Notes under the pieces: model-generated | Told to the model about the DNA's origin: nothing | The model's input: the letters and a program-made list of their open reading frames with translations, nothing else | Databases searched by the model: none | Assembly: GCF_023343835.1 (NCBI RefSeq) | Contig: NC_064435.1 | Location: 86,398,788 to 86,462,787 of the forward strand | Reading direction: 5' to 3' | DNA length: 64,000 nucleotides | From: Lagopus muta | Taxonomy: Eukaryota; Chordata; Aves; Galliformes; Phasianidae | Program-made: the position numbers and the translations under genes | In this document: positions 1-12,472 of the stretch, piece after piece | Numbering within the stretch: the first letter of the stretch is position 1 | Layout of the letters: each line of letters starts with the position of its first letter

Positions 1-1989
1 ATCTGTTACCCATAAAGGTTTTAGTCCAGATGTCATGGCCCCAAAGACTAGAAATTTGGGCTCATAGCGCTGGATATGCATATTCATTACCTATGTACTG
101 CATAAATAATAATTTATGGTGCTCAGTGGAGCAAACTGAGAACTCACTTTCTGCTCACTACTTAAATACCCATCTGGTGCCTTAGTTTGCCCATCTATCT
201 CCTCATTTTAGGTATTGATATCACACTTTTTTGATCATCTGTGCCTGGAGCTATGGATAGTGCACATGAGACTGTTCCTAATCACAGTCTACCTCTTCTC
301 CAGCAGAACAGCATTCACATCACCCAGTTCTGACCACTTCCCAGCGCCACTTGTTCGGACCAGCTGTGATGTACAGTGATTTCTTTGATTATTTCTTACA
401 CCTTTTCACTCACAGCCAAAGAGGAAAAGGTCAGAACCAAAACCACAGTATAAGAGATGTTGAAATAAAGGGCCATTCGTAAATACATAGTGTTACATTG
501 CTTTGCACTCCAGTATGCTTTGGATCTTCCTTTTCATAGATTGGAAGGACATTTTACTGATGCCTCAGTTTAATTGCTTTCAACAGAGACATTCCACAGG
601 AGACAGAAATTAGGACTTGAAAACACAAGACCTTGTGCTGTAGGAACATAAGGGATTAAAATATGTTTAGTCTTTTTATTACAATTTTTCTCCATGCTAA
701 AAGTTGATCTTTTATTCCCCTTTAGTTTTTACATCTATAATCTGCTCCCTGAGGCCTGAGAGCTCCACACTCACGGCAGACAAGAAGATGGAGAAGACAG
801 TAGCAGAACAGCAACATCCCACAAGGATGGTGAGCCACCAGACATGCAGTTGTCAGTGGAACAGAAATTTAATTGAAGGTGTGCTAGGATGTACCAGCCT
901 GCCTGGGACTGAGGGACCAGGAAAATGAAGCAAGGGAGCATACTCATCTGCATTTCCATGAAGTTTCTGGAAACCTCTTAGCCCAAGACAAGGATACAGG
1001 GCTCTCCCAGACCTTGAGTCACACAGCCTCTCTCATTCCTTCAGCCTAAGTCTCTGCACAAGAGCAGATTTTATAATTTTGTTGTCAGCAAAATTATAAG
1101 TAACTGTGCTGATGCGTATAAGAGATGGAAAGGGGAAGCACTGTTTTGTGAGGGGGAGGCTAAGGAAAAAGGTGACGTGTGGTAGGAGGATGAGCAGTGA
1201 GAAATGGAGAAATGAAAAATAGAAAGTTTTTGTTAGAGCTGTGACAAATATGGGCTCAGCTAAGTGTAATGGAACAAGACAGCAGAGTGGGTAGAGACAA
1301 TTTTGTGGTCTTCTGGCAGAGGAAGTAGTGACAAATATGTGAAGATAGTAAAATAACCTACGTCCTGACAGCCCCAGATCTAAAGCTGTGGGGGTTTATG
1401 CTCTGGGGGTTATGCTGAGGGCATTTTATGACGCTAGTGGTCCAAGCTGCCTGCCCAGTGCCACAGATTACTGCTCCAATACTGTCTCATCAGAAATGGA
1501 GATGTGCCCACACTGTAGGCACAAGATTGATATATTGACATAAGCTGGTGGCTGCAGCTCATTCAGTTCACTAGAAAGAGGACTTGTGTGACCAAGGACT
1601 CTTGTTTTTATCCCCCTCAGATTTAGTGCAGTTGATCAATAGCTGAGGTCCTGAATCTCTTGAGACATCATACCCTAAGCAAACAAGTGCCAAGGGTTGC
1701 CAAGAGAGCACTAGAAGAGTCTGAACACTATTTTAGCCAGTTTACTTGCATTTAGGCCTCCTTTTCTTTACTTGTCACAAGCTTATCTGTCACTCTAGCT
1801 GGCAGAAGGTACTGGAGAAGAAGCTAGTGGCCAAGAAGGGCAGAGCTGCCAGGAGTCAGAGGTTGGCCCTGCTGTGATATTGCTGGCCCAGGGGCTGCCA
1901 GACTCAGGGGCTAAAACTGGGCCCAGGGCCATTGGCAGGTTTGGGGGAGCCCATGGGATTATGCAGAGACGTTGTGGAAGGTGATACTC

Positions 1990-2057
1990 TCAGGAACACG
2001 ACAATCCTTGTGTGCCCCTTCCAACTAAGGATATTCTATGGTTCTATGGTTCTATGG
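1990..2057 (+). mobile_element. CR1 LINE 3' tail
   Basis: The stretch around 2016-2032 resembles the terminal CR1 phrase meaning 'ccttccaac'. It runs into three tandem octamers, ATTCTATG GTTCTATG GTTCTATG, at 2033-2056. That octamer array is the hallmark of CR1 3' ends in birds. The 5' limit is unclear; the GC-richer block from about 1820 may or may not belong to the element. Confidence 0.75.
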
Positions 2058-5000
2058 CATTGATCAAGGTTGGCATTTTTCATCATCTCTGCTCGCATTA
2101 AGGAATTATAGAGAAAAACCTGCTCCAGCAAACAGGTGAGTAGCAAAACAAAGCTGAATCCATACTCAGCAAAACTCGTGATTGCTTCCTTGTTGAGTAC
2201 AAATTCCCACTAAGAAGACAAAAAGATGCCAACTCAGCATGATGCCAGCTTTGCATCTGGCGATTTGCTTTAGCTCTGACTACATCTACCTCAGCATGTG
2301 GTAGGACGAGCTGCTACTAAATGGCAAGTGCTCCCATGAGAGTCATGACTAATGGCTCCTGCTTAGCTAGATGATCAACCATTTAATAAAGGGTGAGCTT
2401 CTACACCTTTCCTTCCATGGGGAGCATTATTGCCTTATTTTTCCTCTCCTTATCCACTTATTTCTACAAAACTGATAGAAATTTAGTGTTTTAAAAACTT
2501 TTCTTCCTTTCTTAATGCTACCTGGAATTGCCCAATGGATTAAAAAGTAATTAGGAACAGTTAAATGGTTGTACAGATGTTGACAGAGAGAGATAAAAAG
2601 CATTAATGTATTAGGCAACATAGTTGTTTAAATTGTGTAAACATCCAACATGTAATTACTAGTTTGAGGATTATACTGCATTTCTACACAAGTTTGCCTC
2701 TAACAGCTTGAGAGATAAAGGAGCTGAGAAAGTAGTGGCCTTGCTCCACTGCTTAGACTTCATGCTTTGATGGCTTCTCTGGGAAGGAGTGATTGCAGGG
2801 CCAGGGCTCAGCATGAGAACTTCCATAAATATTTTTCAGGGAAAGAAAAAGCTTTGGCTTCACACATTTGAATGCAGATATTTCAAAGCAGCAGCAATCA
2901 TCTTCCTTCCCATCAATGTTTTTAAATTAACCCCCACTCAGCCTCCCCGCTTTCCTTATTAGCCTTTCCCTTCTTGTACCTCGAGACCTGAAGGAACACA
3001 GGTTGCAACTTTTACTGATGCTGAACTTTTCATTAGCTAAAAAGTAGTACTGCTTCTACATGGTATCTGACTCTTAGAGAAGTTCAAGTTTTGGATACAA
3101 AGTGTTGTGAATAATTGCTCCTTAGGATTGCTTAAAATACAGTAACAACTACATTTGATATTGATTCAAAATTTTACTTGTTTTTGAAAAGGAACAGATG
3201 CTGCTTGTGTGTGTGCTTTTCATGAGGCAGATTAAACACACTCTAGAGAGCACACACCTGAGCCAAAGGTTAAGCTTTCTCAGCACGCCAGCCAGCTACA
3301 AGCTGCTCTGTGGTTTTCAATTTTGGTAATGAAGGCTTATAAAGAGAATTGTAAAAAAAATTACATTTTATTTATTTCTACGTAAAGTTTTATAAAGTAC
3401 TGAAATATACATTGGGATTTTTTTTTTTCTTTTTCTCTTTGGTGGCCTGCAAAGGAGAACATCTGTTTTTCTACCTACACTACTATTTAATTTGGAAAAT
3501 TCCAAGTCTTCTAATAAATTGATCTGGCAGCTTTTACTGCAGGTTTACAAGCTCAGTGGTTTCTAGTACCAGTCATGCCTGCAGTTCTGCCCTTCTGAGA
3601 ATCCTATTTCTCTCAAGACTTGAGCTTCTGTCCAATTAAAGTCTGAAATGACTTTGCCATGTCTTTGGGTCACCATACTCTTATTGAGAAACACCTCATT
3701 TGATTAATCTCGTTGCCATTGGATTTTAAAATGATGGTGTTTGTGCCCAGGACAAACACTCCATTCATTCCATGGAAGGCTGTGTTAATCCAGAGAGTTG
3801 TGTCAGTTACATTGGGGTAAATCATCTCTTCAAAATGTTCCATGCGCACCCAAAGCAATGTAGTAAAAACAGGTTGGTGAAATAAAAACAGTGATCTGTC
3901 ACCACGTATGTCTTGGAGTAATTACTGAAAAGCTCACTGCATTCCTTCCTCAGCCTCTGAATCCACCTATCACAATTTAGTCTGCGTATTTCAAAAGCAG
4001 AAGAGGAATCAATGTTGCATGAGTGCTTAAAATGTCAGAGCCACCCAAACAAGCATAGGATGTGTCATTTGTTGATGATTTTTACTTAGAGATTATTAAA
4101 CTGTATCTTAAGCTAAAAATCTAATTCGCTCATCTTCAGGAAGGGCCTGGGCAGTTTTTCTGAGGGATGAAAGAAGATAGTACAATTTTTTCTGGAAGAG
4201 CTTTTCATTGCCTTTCATCCAAAGACAGAGCAACTGTTACCTGGTCAATACCAGTGATTATTTTTTTTTAAAGAAGGTTGGGGCATAACAGTTCATGAGA
4301 ATCCTGGCTGCCCGTGTTCTCAGGAGAGGGCATTGCATTTGTCTCCTAGTTATCTGAAGTGGACACAAAAAATGGCAGCTTCCTTAGGCAAAAAAAAAAG
4401 AAAGAGTTAAATGAGTTTTAAAATATCACAATAATTTCAGTACCAAGCTACACGTGTCATGCAGACTGAGATATTTCCTACTTACAGTCAAAGCAGGATG
4501 TTTGGATTATAAATTATTCTTGATGGCTCTGAATGATGAATGCCGAAAACAAGAGGTCCTGAAGGGAAATCTGTTCTACCAGAATTCTAAACCCACTCTG
4601 AAAAGCATATTCAGCCTGAAGAAACTGGTATTTTTCAGATGCCCTTGGTTTTCTTCTTTCATGTACAGTTTCTAAACACAGACCTGTAATATATTTCTGA
4701 TGCATTTGGAAGATCCAATTTTCTCCTGAGATGACTTCCTAACTTCTTCAACCACCACTTCACCCTCTCTACCTACTTGTCCAGATATATTGCCTTTCTA
4801 TTGCCTTTCTTCTCACTAATCAAGTAAGTTATCTCTGCAAAATGTCTGGTTGAGCAGTTGCAGATTTCAAAAGTTCGTGTTTGGGGCTCTTTATCTGATA
4901 GAGCAAGGTGAGAGAGAAGGACCAGGCAGTCAGTGAAAAGGGCCCAAGTGTCTCTAATCTCCCTTTACTCTCTTATTTTCTGCCTTTCTGCACTTTAAAA

Positions 5001-5396
5001 TGAATGTAACTGAGGTTTTTTTTATTTTTCATTTCTGACTTTCTTTTCTGAAGATCTCAGCAGTTATGGAATTCCCCAGGATGATTTTTGAGTTTCTCTC
5101 AGTTTTTATTAGCAAACAAATGATGCGAAAGAACAGTGAGAACAGTGCTGGGATATCAGTCTAAATTTTGTTCAGTTAATGTTTTCCAATTACTCTGGGT
5201 AGAAAATGTGAAAAAATATAGATGCGGCCAAACTGATTTTGTTTCAGTTTGTTGCCCACTGTGGAAGTGTAGCACCTACAGAAAAGAGAAGTGAATTTGC
5301 ACTGTTTTTTGAGACTTCACTGGCATTTTGTCTTCCACCAGCTTTTGTTTTCACATGAGTCAACCCAGTGGCCAGCCTTCCTGGTGCTGTCTGTAT

Positions 5397-5740
5397 CACA
5401 GAATCACCAAGGTTGGAAAAGACCTCCAAGATCATCCAATGCAGCCATCCACATACCACCAATATTTCCCAACTAAACCACGTCCCTCAGTACAACATCT
5501 AAATGTTTCTTCAATACCTCCAAGGATGGTGACCCCACCACCTCCCTGGACAGCCCATTTCAGTGTCTGACCTCTCTTTTCAGAGAAGAAACTTTTCCTA
5601 ACATTCAGTTTGAACCTCCACTGGCACAATTTGAGACCATTCCCTCATGTCCTGTTGCTAGTTACACAGGAGAAGAGGCTGACCCTCTCCTCTCTACAAC
5701 CTCCTTTCAGGTAGTTGCAGAGAGTATCACAATCTCTATG
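5397..5740 (-). mobile_element. CR1 LINE fragment, inverted
   Basis: On the + strand this starts with the reverse-complemented CR1 tail (TCACAGAATCACCAAGG). It continues with the familiar CR1 3' sequence read backwards: 'ccaccacctccctggacagccc' near 5537 and 'ccctcatgtcctgttgct' near 5641. The CR1 3' end is therefore at about 5397, and the fragment is 5'-truncated near 5740. Short overlapping open frames here on both strands are fragments of this element and not host genes. Confidence 0.9.
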
Positions 5741-7688
5741 TGTAGTGCACCACAATCTCTGTGGGACCAAATGCAGCAACATGTGGAGCATGTATTTCAA
5801 AGAAGGAAAAGGGAGATGGGGTGGTGGGCTGAAGGGGTGGAATTGTGGCAGGAGCACACAGGGTCAGAGCCCATTACAGAACAGGGCAATGCCAGACATG
5901 TTCATGTTTCAGCTGCATTTGCCCACTTTTGGCATGGCTCTAGGTTCAGCTTTACCCACCAGCAAAAACACTCAGCTGTCACAAGCCAGCCTTGGCACTA
6001 TGCTGCACACACATAGTGTGTGCCACTCCTAGTGAGTTGGTTACCTTGAGAAGGACAGAGGTTTTGCTTCCACCAACAAAAAATGGTCAAAACCACCAAT
6101 AGAGACAAGTGGTCCACCTGCAGACCTGAAGAAACCAAGGTTTTGGGCTGCCCTTCTCACTCCAGGAATTCACTTGCAGATAATTACCCTTTTAGAAACC
6201 CATCTCTGTTTTTTCTAATGGAAAAACTGATGCTAAGGGACAGGATGAGAACTGTTTGGATTACGTGGAACATTCATTTTTCTTTTAAGTGGAGGAAGAA
6301 AAAGAAGCCCTGCAGAATTTCTATTTGAGTGAACGGACTCTAGGTGGCAACAACACTCTGCGTACCCTTCCCAGAGGTTAGTCGAAGACTGTTAACGCTG
6401 CTTACGTAGAGACAGAAAGGACAGCATTCTCAGTAATGCTTCTAGAAGATTTTCCAGCTGATTGCATCATCTGCTCATTGCTAGAAACATTTCCAGATTC
6501 TGTCAGTTTTCATTGTAATAGAGGACCTGGTTTTCAAAGCACATTATGAAAATCACTGCATGTTTCATTTTGCAGGCATAATACTGCAGGTGTACAGAAG
6601 AAATTGAGCAAACTACTCTCTCTTTTGGTTATCCTGCTTGGATGGGCAATCTCAGGCAGTGCGCGGATAATCCTGATTTGTAATGATGTCTGTGAAAGTG
6701 CACAGATGGGTATACGCAACCGCACTTCTGTAGCACTACCAGCCATGCTCTTGAAATGCCACTTCATCACCTTGTCAAAACAGCCACACACATACCTACA
6801 GAAATTCTTGCCACATCCTCTGTGTAAAGCACTGCATTATCTGCCAAGAGATTCACGATGCCCCATTTCATCCCCTCCTCGCTTCATGCCCATCTTCCTG
6901 GGCTTTCCAGTAGATAAGCAAACACACACTAAATGTGTAAGCATGATAAACTGCAGTGTTTCGTTATTTCCTTCAAAAGTCAGCTTAATTCGTAACTCCA
7001 CCAACCCTTAAAATATTTAAATCTGTTACTGGTGCACTCATGGGCACAGGGAGAAAGCAGAGAAGAGAAATATTCATTTTGATTACACTTCGAAGCAAAG
7101 AATTGTGAACGTAATCACACTGTACGCTGATAATGACCACAGGAAATCTTCCGAGCATGATAATATCATGTTTGTAGTAAGGCCAAAATGTCTGGTGGGA
7201 TCTACAGGATACGATAAACTTCTCTGTCACAGTGACAAAGCTGTGATTAGAAGAGCTTTGTATAACTGACCCATTCACCGGCATGTTGTCAACTGATCTC
7301 CTCTGGGGCTATTCCCAGTATTTCATACCTCTAAGCTGCTTTCAGAGAGAGCAACTTTAAATGTAAAAATACATCACCTGGAGGCATTTTCTTCCTTTCT
7401 TACCAAAGCATGGAATTTCCCTTTAAATGAGGACGAATCTGCTTTCCAGATTTACAGGATTCAAAGGCAGTATGTTATTACTCTCAATAAACGTGGTAGG
7501 TCGATATTTAAAATAAATACGTATAAATGAGTTGGGATTCACTCCTACTTTGTTTAAAAATCTTCACTTTAATGGAGATTCGTTTTGTTAAATCCATCCA
7601 GTGACTTCATAGTCTTTGGAAAATCAATCATCTGCATAAATACTTAGAAGGTGTCATACATTTTGCATTTATAACAAATAAACACATA

Positions 7689-7764
7689 GCAGGGAGGTTG
7701 AAACTAGATGATCATTATGGTCCTTCACAACCCAGGCTGTTCTGTGGTTCTATGATCCTATGAT
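7689..7764 (+). mobile_element. CR1 LINE 3' tail
   Basis: The core is GGTTGAAACTAGATGATC at about 7697, then 'ggtccttcacaaccc', ending in degenerate octamers (TTCTGTGG TTCTATGA TCCTATGA) at about 7740-7763. Only the last roughly 75 bp of the element is present, which is typical 5' truncation. An (ATTTT)n microsatellite starts about 60 bp downstream. Confidence 0.85.
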
Positions 7765-7822
7765 AAATGCTGCTTTCCCTGTAATAAGCAATAATAGAGA
7801 TGTAATATAATCTTCTATTTCC

Positions 7823-7891
7823 TTTATTTTATTTTATTTTATTTTATTTTATTTTATTTTATTTTATTTTATTTTATTTTATTTTATTTTT
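7823..7891. repeat. (ATTTT)13 pentanucleotide microsatellite
   Basis: Thirteen uninterrupted ATTTT units occupy 7826-7890, preceded by a partial unit. Perfect pentamer arrays of this length are prone to slippage, so the locus is likely to be length-polymorphic. It lies in presumed intergenic DNA, shortly downstream of a CR1 tail. Confidence 0.97.
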
Positions 7892-9917
7892 GTCATTTGG
7901 GCAAATATCACACTGCTAATCTCATAGTACTTAGTATGAGAGCAATACCTAGGAATATTTAAACCTATCTGAAATGAGAGTGCTTTAAAAAGGAGAAATA
8001 GAATTCCCTGACTCTTCAAATGCTGACCTGCTTTGTGTAATGCTTATTGGTACTAGCTTTTCTTTCTTTCAATCAGGCAGTAATTTTATTATACTTTTTC
8101 AAAAAGTGGGAATGTGATGGCAAATGTGATGAAAACACGGTTGGAAAATCTGCTCATATCTGGGCACACTGTCCAAATACATATCATAATACAGAGGTTT
8201 GGGGTTGGTTATTTTTTTATGAGTTTTCTTGTGTTAAAAATATCTATTTGTGTAAAAACAACCCTGCAAATTATCACGGGTATTTTCAGCTGTAATCTGA
8301 GGAATCCATACCTTGTAACAAGGACATGGGACAATTATTTGAAGGCACAGATACCACCCCAAGAGCTGAGACTTGTTAAGTGCTGAAGCATTGAGTCCAA
8401 CAGCACTGAAGAGTTATTTTGGACAGGCTCTGAGATGCGTCTCATCTTGCTTGAGAAGGCTCTTGATGAGTTATCATTAGGTACAGCTATCACAACACCA
8501 TCTCGCACTAATGTGCACTAAATGCAAAATGTGGCACTGCAGAACTTCATACTAGATGTAAATGTTATTTCCATGACAGAAGCTTTGTATGACCCCTTCT
8601 AATGCTGTCCCTCTTCCTAAATATTACTCCTATCTCTTCATTCTCTTTCAAGTATTGAGACTTACGTGTTTTTTTGCCATCAACTTGTCCTTTGATCCAC
8701 GAGGATTTAACAAATGTATTGAAAGTGCTAGCTGTCTCTGCTGCAAATATGGGGAAATGTGTTGTCTGCTGAGAGCCAAAAGGTTTCCAGATACTGCTGG
8801 GTAAGACGTGTGCTAGCAGCTTATCATGATTCTATCAAGTATTGACGCAGGCAAAATCAATGCGATTTCATGCAGTGAGAATTGAAGTCCTGGGGACTGA
8901 TAGCTGCTAAATCATGTATTCTTTAACTCTTCAATATAAAACTCCATGGGGTCTGTATCACCACCATTTACCCTTCAGAAATCACTTCATCCTAGCTTTC
9001 ATCTATATCAATGAGCTTTTCCTACTGATAATTACAACATTCCCTTGAAGCTTTTGAATAGGTCAAGTAAGCGAAAGCCACCTCATCACACCTAAGCCAA
9101 AGGTGCCATAAAGTTGTACAAAAATAGCCTTGTTTTTGAACCAGACATTGAAACATGGAGACCATAAGTGATACGTTGAATGCCAAGTTATGTTCTAAGA
9201 TGAGACATCGTGTTATAAGAATAGTTTTTACCACATTGTTATCAGTATTTTTTTATTCTCAAATAGTCGGAAATCACTCAGTACAGATTAAGGCACATTA
9301 TTTTCTAGATGAAGCTGACTCCTGTTTGCCACAGAACAGTTTGCCTCTGTTTTGGTACAGTATGAAACGTCCTTCTCTACAGTTCCAGGAGCTCCTGATA
9401 ATCAACAAGTGAAACAATAAGTCATTCAAAACAAAACCAAATATCTATGTGTCCCTCAAATGTAGAGTTCAGTTTTTTAACACACCGAAAGGAAACCACT
9501 CCATTCTCTATTTATATTCAAGAGCTGCATCCCTTTCAAAAGGTGTTTTGTTCAGCAAAGTAATTTTCACAATTTCCACGAGCCCTTGTTCTTCTACCAG
9601 AGTTACCGAAATTTTATTTGGTAGAGCACCACTGTCATGGAAAACATTGGGAGCAATGGCACAAGCTCCAGAAAGAAATGTTTATCTGTTTGTACAGCAC
9701 TTGCTTTCAAATAGGTACTCAATATTTCTTTTGACTGTACAAGTTTCCAGTGTGATTTACAACTCTAAATACCACCCTAGTTATCAGTAGAAGAAGAAAT
9801 CCTCTTTCAGCCTAGTAGTGAATCTATAGGATATTGTCTTCACAAGCTGTAGAAAAGGAAGAACAGGAGAGTAAATACCAAAAAAACCTTTAGTAGACTT
9901 ATATTGATTATGCAATT

Positions 9918-9934
9918 AAAAAAAAAAAAAAAAA
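9918..9934. repeat. Poly(A) run
   Basis: A run of about 16 A residues lies between 'gcaatt' and 'tcactgg'. No retrogene or LINE body was recognised next to it, so I treat it as a plain mononucleotide repeat. Confidence 0.7.
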
Positions 9935-12440
9935 TCACTGGTTTTGCTTATCAAGTAAGTCCTGAAACGAAAAAATGAAGCAAAAGAAGGCTCCAAAATA
10001 AATTCAGAGTGCTCTTTCATAGTGTTGCAAAAATGTATGCTTTCGTAACCAAAACCTAACTTTCCGAAGCTCTTCCACTGTCCTGAAATTCACTTCAAAT
10101 AATGGAATTGCAGTCTGTCTTCACTTTTTTCACAATTTTTTCACAAAATTTTGTCTTCACTTTCCACTTTTTCTCTCCAATTACCAGAAGGATTCTTTTT
10201 CACAAGGCAAGCAATATTTAACATGAGTTAAATGCATTATATTGCAAAACCAGTTAAAGAAAAGTAGTAATTAATGACAAATCACTGAGGCTTAGAGATC
10301 TTAGTTATGCAGGAATATTTACTCAAGATTATTCTGCCTGCAGCAGCTTTCTTACTGTAGGTATACATCACTACCTCCTTGATCTGCAGTCAACAAATGA
10401 ACAAGAAAAGAATGAGCTCAAACTAAAACAGAAGTTGACAGGAAAAGCGAAAGTGCCTTTGTTTGCTTTCTTGAATTTAATCTTTTAAACCCAAAAGGTG
10501 CAGTGTTTGGTTTTCTTCATTTTCCTTTTTCAAACCTTAAAATGCTGCAAACCAGGCTTAAGGCAGGTTGTAGACACTGGGGTTCTTGCTACTCTTTCAT
10601 AATGCCATTAACACTACCCTGCCAACTCCTCTGTATAACAAAATATGTTCTTCCTGTCCTAGCTACTATAACTAAAGAAAACTGAGATGCTAGCTCATAA
10701 TGTGAAATCTGCAAATTTCCTGCCACTGGAATGGAATCACAACCCAGGGAAAACTGAGCTCCCATTAGACATGTATTTTTTCCTCTCTTTTATTGGGGTG
10801 TGGGAGGGCATAATGTCTCATAATGAACATTTTAATGGAAACTTATTCTACTTGAGTAAAAATCTGAACAAAACTTTCCTTAGAGTTGATGGCAAATGAC
10901 TACTGAAATGTAATTGCCAGAGTTTTCTGCAGTTGTTTTAGTAAGACATCATCTTTCATGATGTGGATGGGAAATGCAAAGGGAAACAGCCATTGCTGGT
11001 ACCAGATTACCACACAGGCTCCAGCTGTGAGCCACTAATTGGTCTTTAGTCTGTTGTTTTGTTGTTTTTTAGGGTTTTGGTTTTTTTTTTTAATGTGAGT
11101 CAAGAAAAGATGGGCACATTTTGAATCTATAGTGCAGTATAGGTTGGTCAATGTACTTGAACAATTCAGACTGGTTTATTACACAAACAGCGTGGAAAAA
11201 AATGTAACTCCTGTGTACTGAGAAGGTGGGTTCAGTGTGAGGACTTATTTGGGTGATGTAGCTTATAAATACAAGGGCAGTAGTAATACTCTGCAGTACT
11301 GACATCATTAATTCACCATCAAATTTAAGCATCATTCAAGTTAATCTATGTCTGCATGAAGTGTAAGTAGTTTTCAGCTGTCTGAAACTCTTGGGATATG
11401 TGTGGATTTCTCACACCATCATCTTTCCCTGCTTTGTTTTGCTAGAAAGTTGGTGTGTTTTTATACTGAACACTCATATGAAAAATGTCTGTCTAACATG
11501 GGTTCATCTAGTTTATTCTGGTAAAAAGAATCTCCTAACCTAGCCTCCAGTAAGGCTTAGGGGTTCTGTTGGATTAGTGACTGCAAAATCTAAGACGAAA
11601 ATTTTTGAAGGTGACTCATTGACTGGGGATAGTGACAAAGTAAAATAATAGGAAAATACTGTTTTCAACTTAGTTTCTGTTGGTTTTCAGCTATTAAGTT
11701 TGCATCTATTTGAGGAAACATTAATGATCAGATATTCAATCCACTCCAGCTCTGGTGGAGTTAAGTATGAACTGGTCACAAGTTCTGGCACACTACCATA
11801 CTTGAATGATTCTCAGACTGGAATCAGCTGGTGCTTGGCAGCACTGCTTTAGAGCCTGGACCAAATACAGGGCCATATCTGTCAGCTGGATGGGTCTTTA
11901 GATATCTGAGTTCCCAGAAGCCAGATGTGCAAATGAGTTCAAAATGCAGGCTTTGCCTTTTCCCAGTAGGGCAGCCCTTTGGTGATCTGTGGGAAGATAA
12001 ACTTCCAGTGCTGTTCAACTGGAGAGGGAGGATACACACATAGATACAGATGTGTGCCTGTGGCTGAGGGCAATGCTGATCCTTCCTGGATGAGAAAGTG
12101 AATCTACATATCAGCCGAAAGCCAATATCTTATATTGCTGCATATCCTCCCACTAAAGATCACAAGTCAGAAGATTTCTCAGGAAATTCAGTAATTTGCC
12201 CAAGAGGAGTTTCTCTTAATGTTCTTTTCCCCGACCCTCCTTCACTGCCTGCTTAACTCCAGGCTTCTGCATTGAAATGGGAAGGTTTCTATCGCTTCAC
12301 GCATTTTATGTAATCAAATTCTTTCTTTAAATTCTATCTCAAGTAAGTAAATACTTCCTCTTCAATGGCTAGTATTTCCTTTCACCACTTTAAAGTTTGT
12401 ATCATTTTAATGATACGGTGGGTGAATACTTGTTCTTAAA

Positions 12441-12441
12441 T

Positions 12442-12467
<26 letters not shown>
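12441..12467. repeat. (AT)n dinucleotide repeat
   Basis: About 12-13 perfect AT units lie in 12442-12466, flanked by TTAAA-type AT-rich sequence. It has no gene context. Confidence 0.95.

Positions 12468-12472
<5 letters not shown>

Noticed and set aside
6604..7011. 135-codon frame with a signal-peptide-like beginning
   Set aside because: No promoter, splice context or family match. The length is within what AT-rich sequence gives by chance over 64 kb and six frames.
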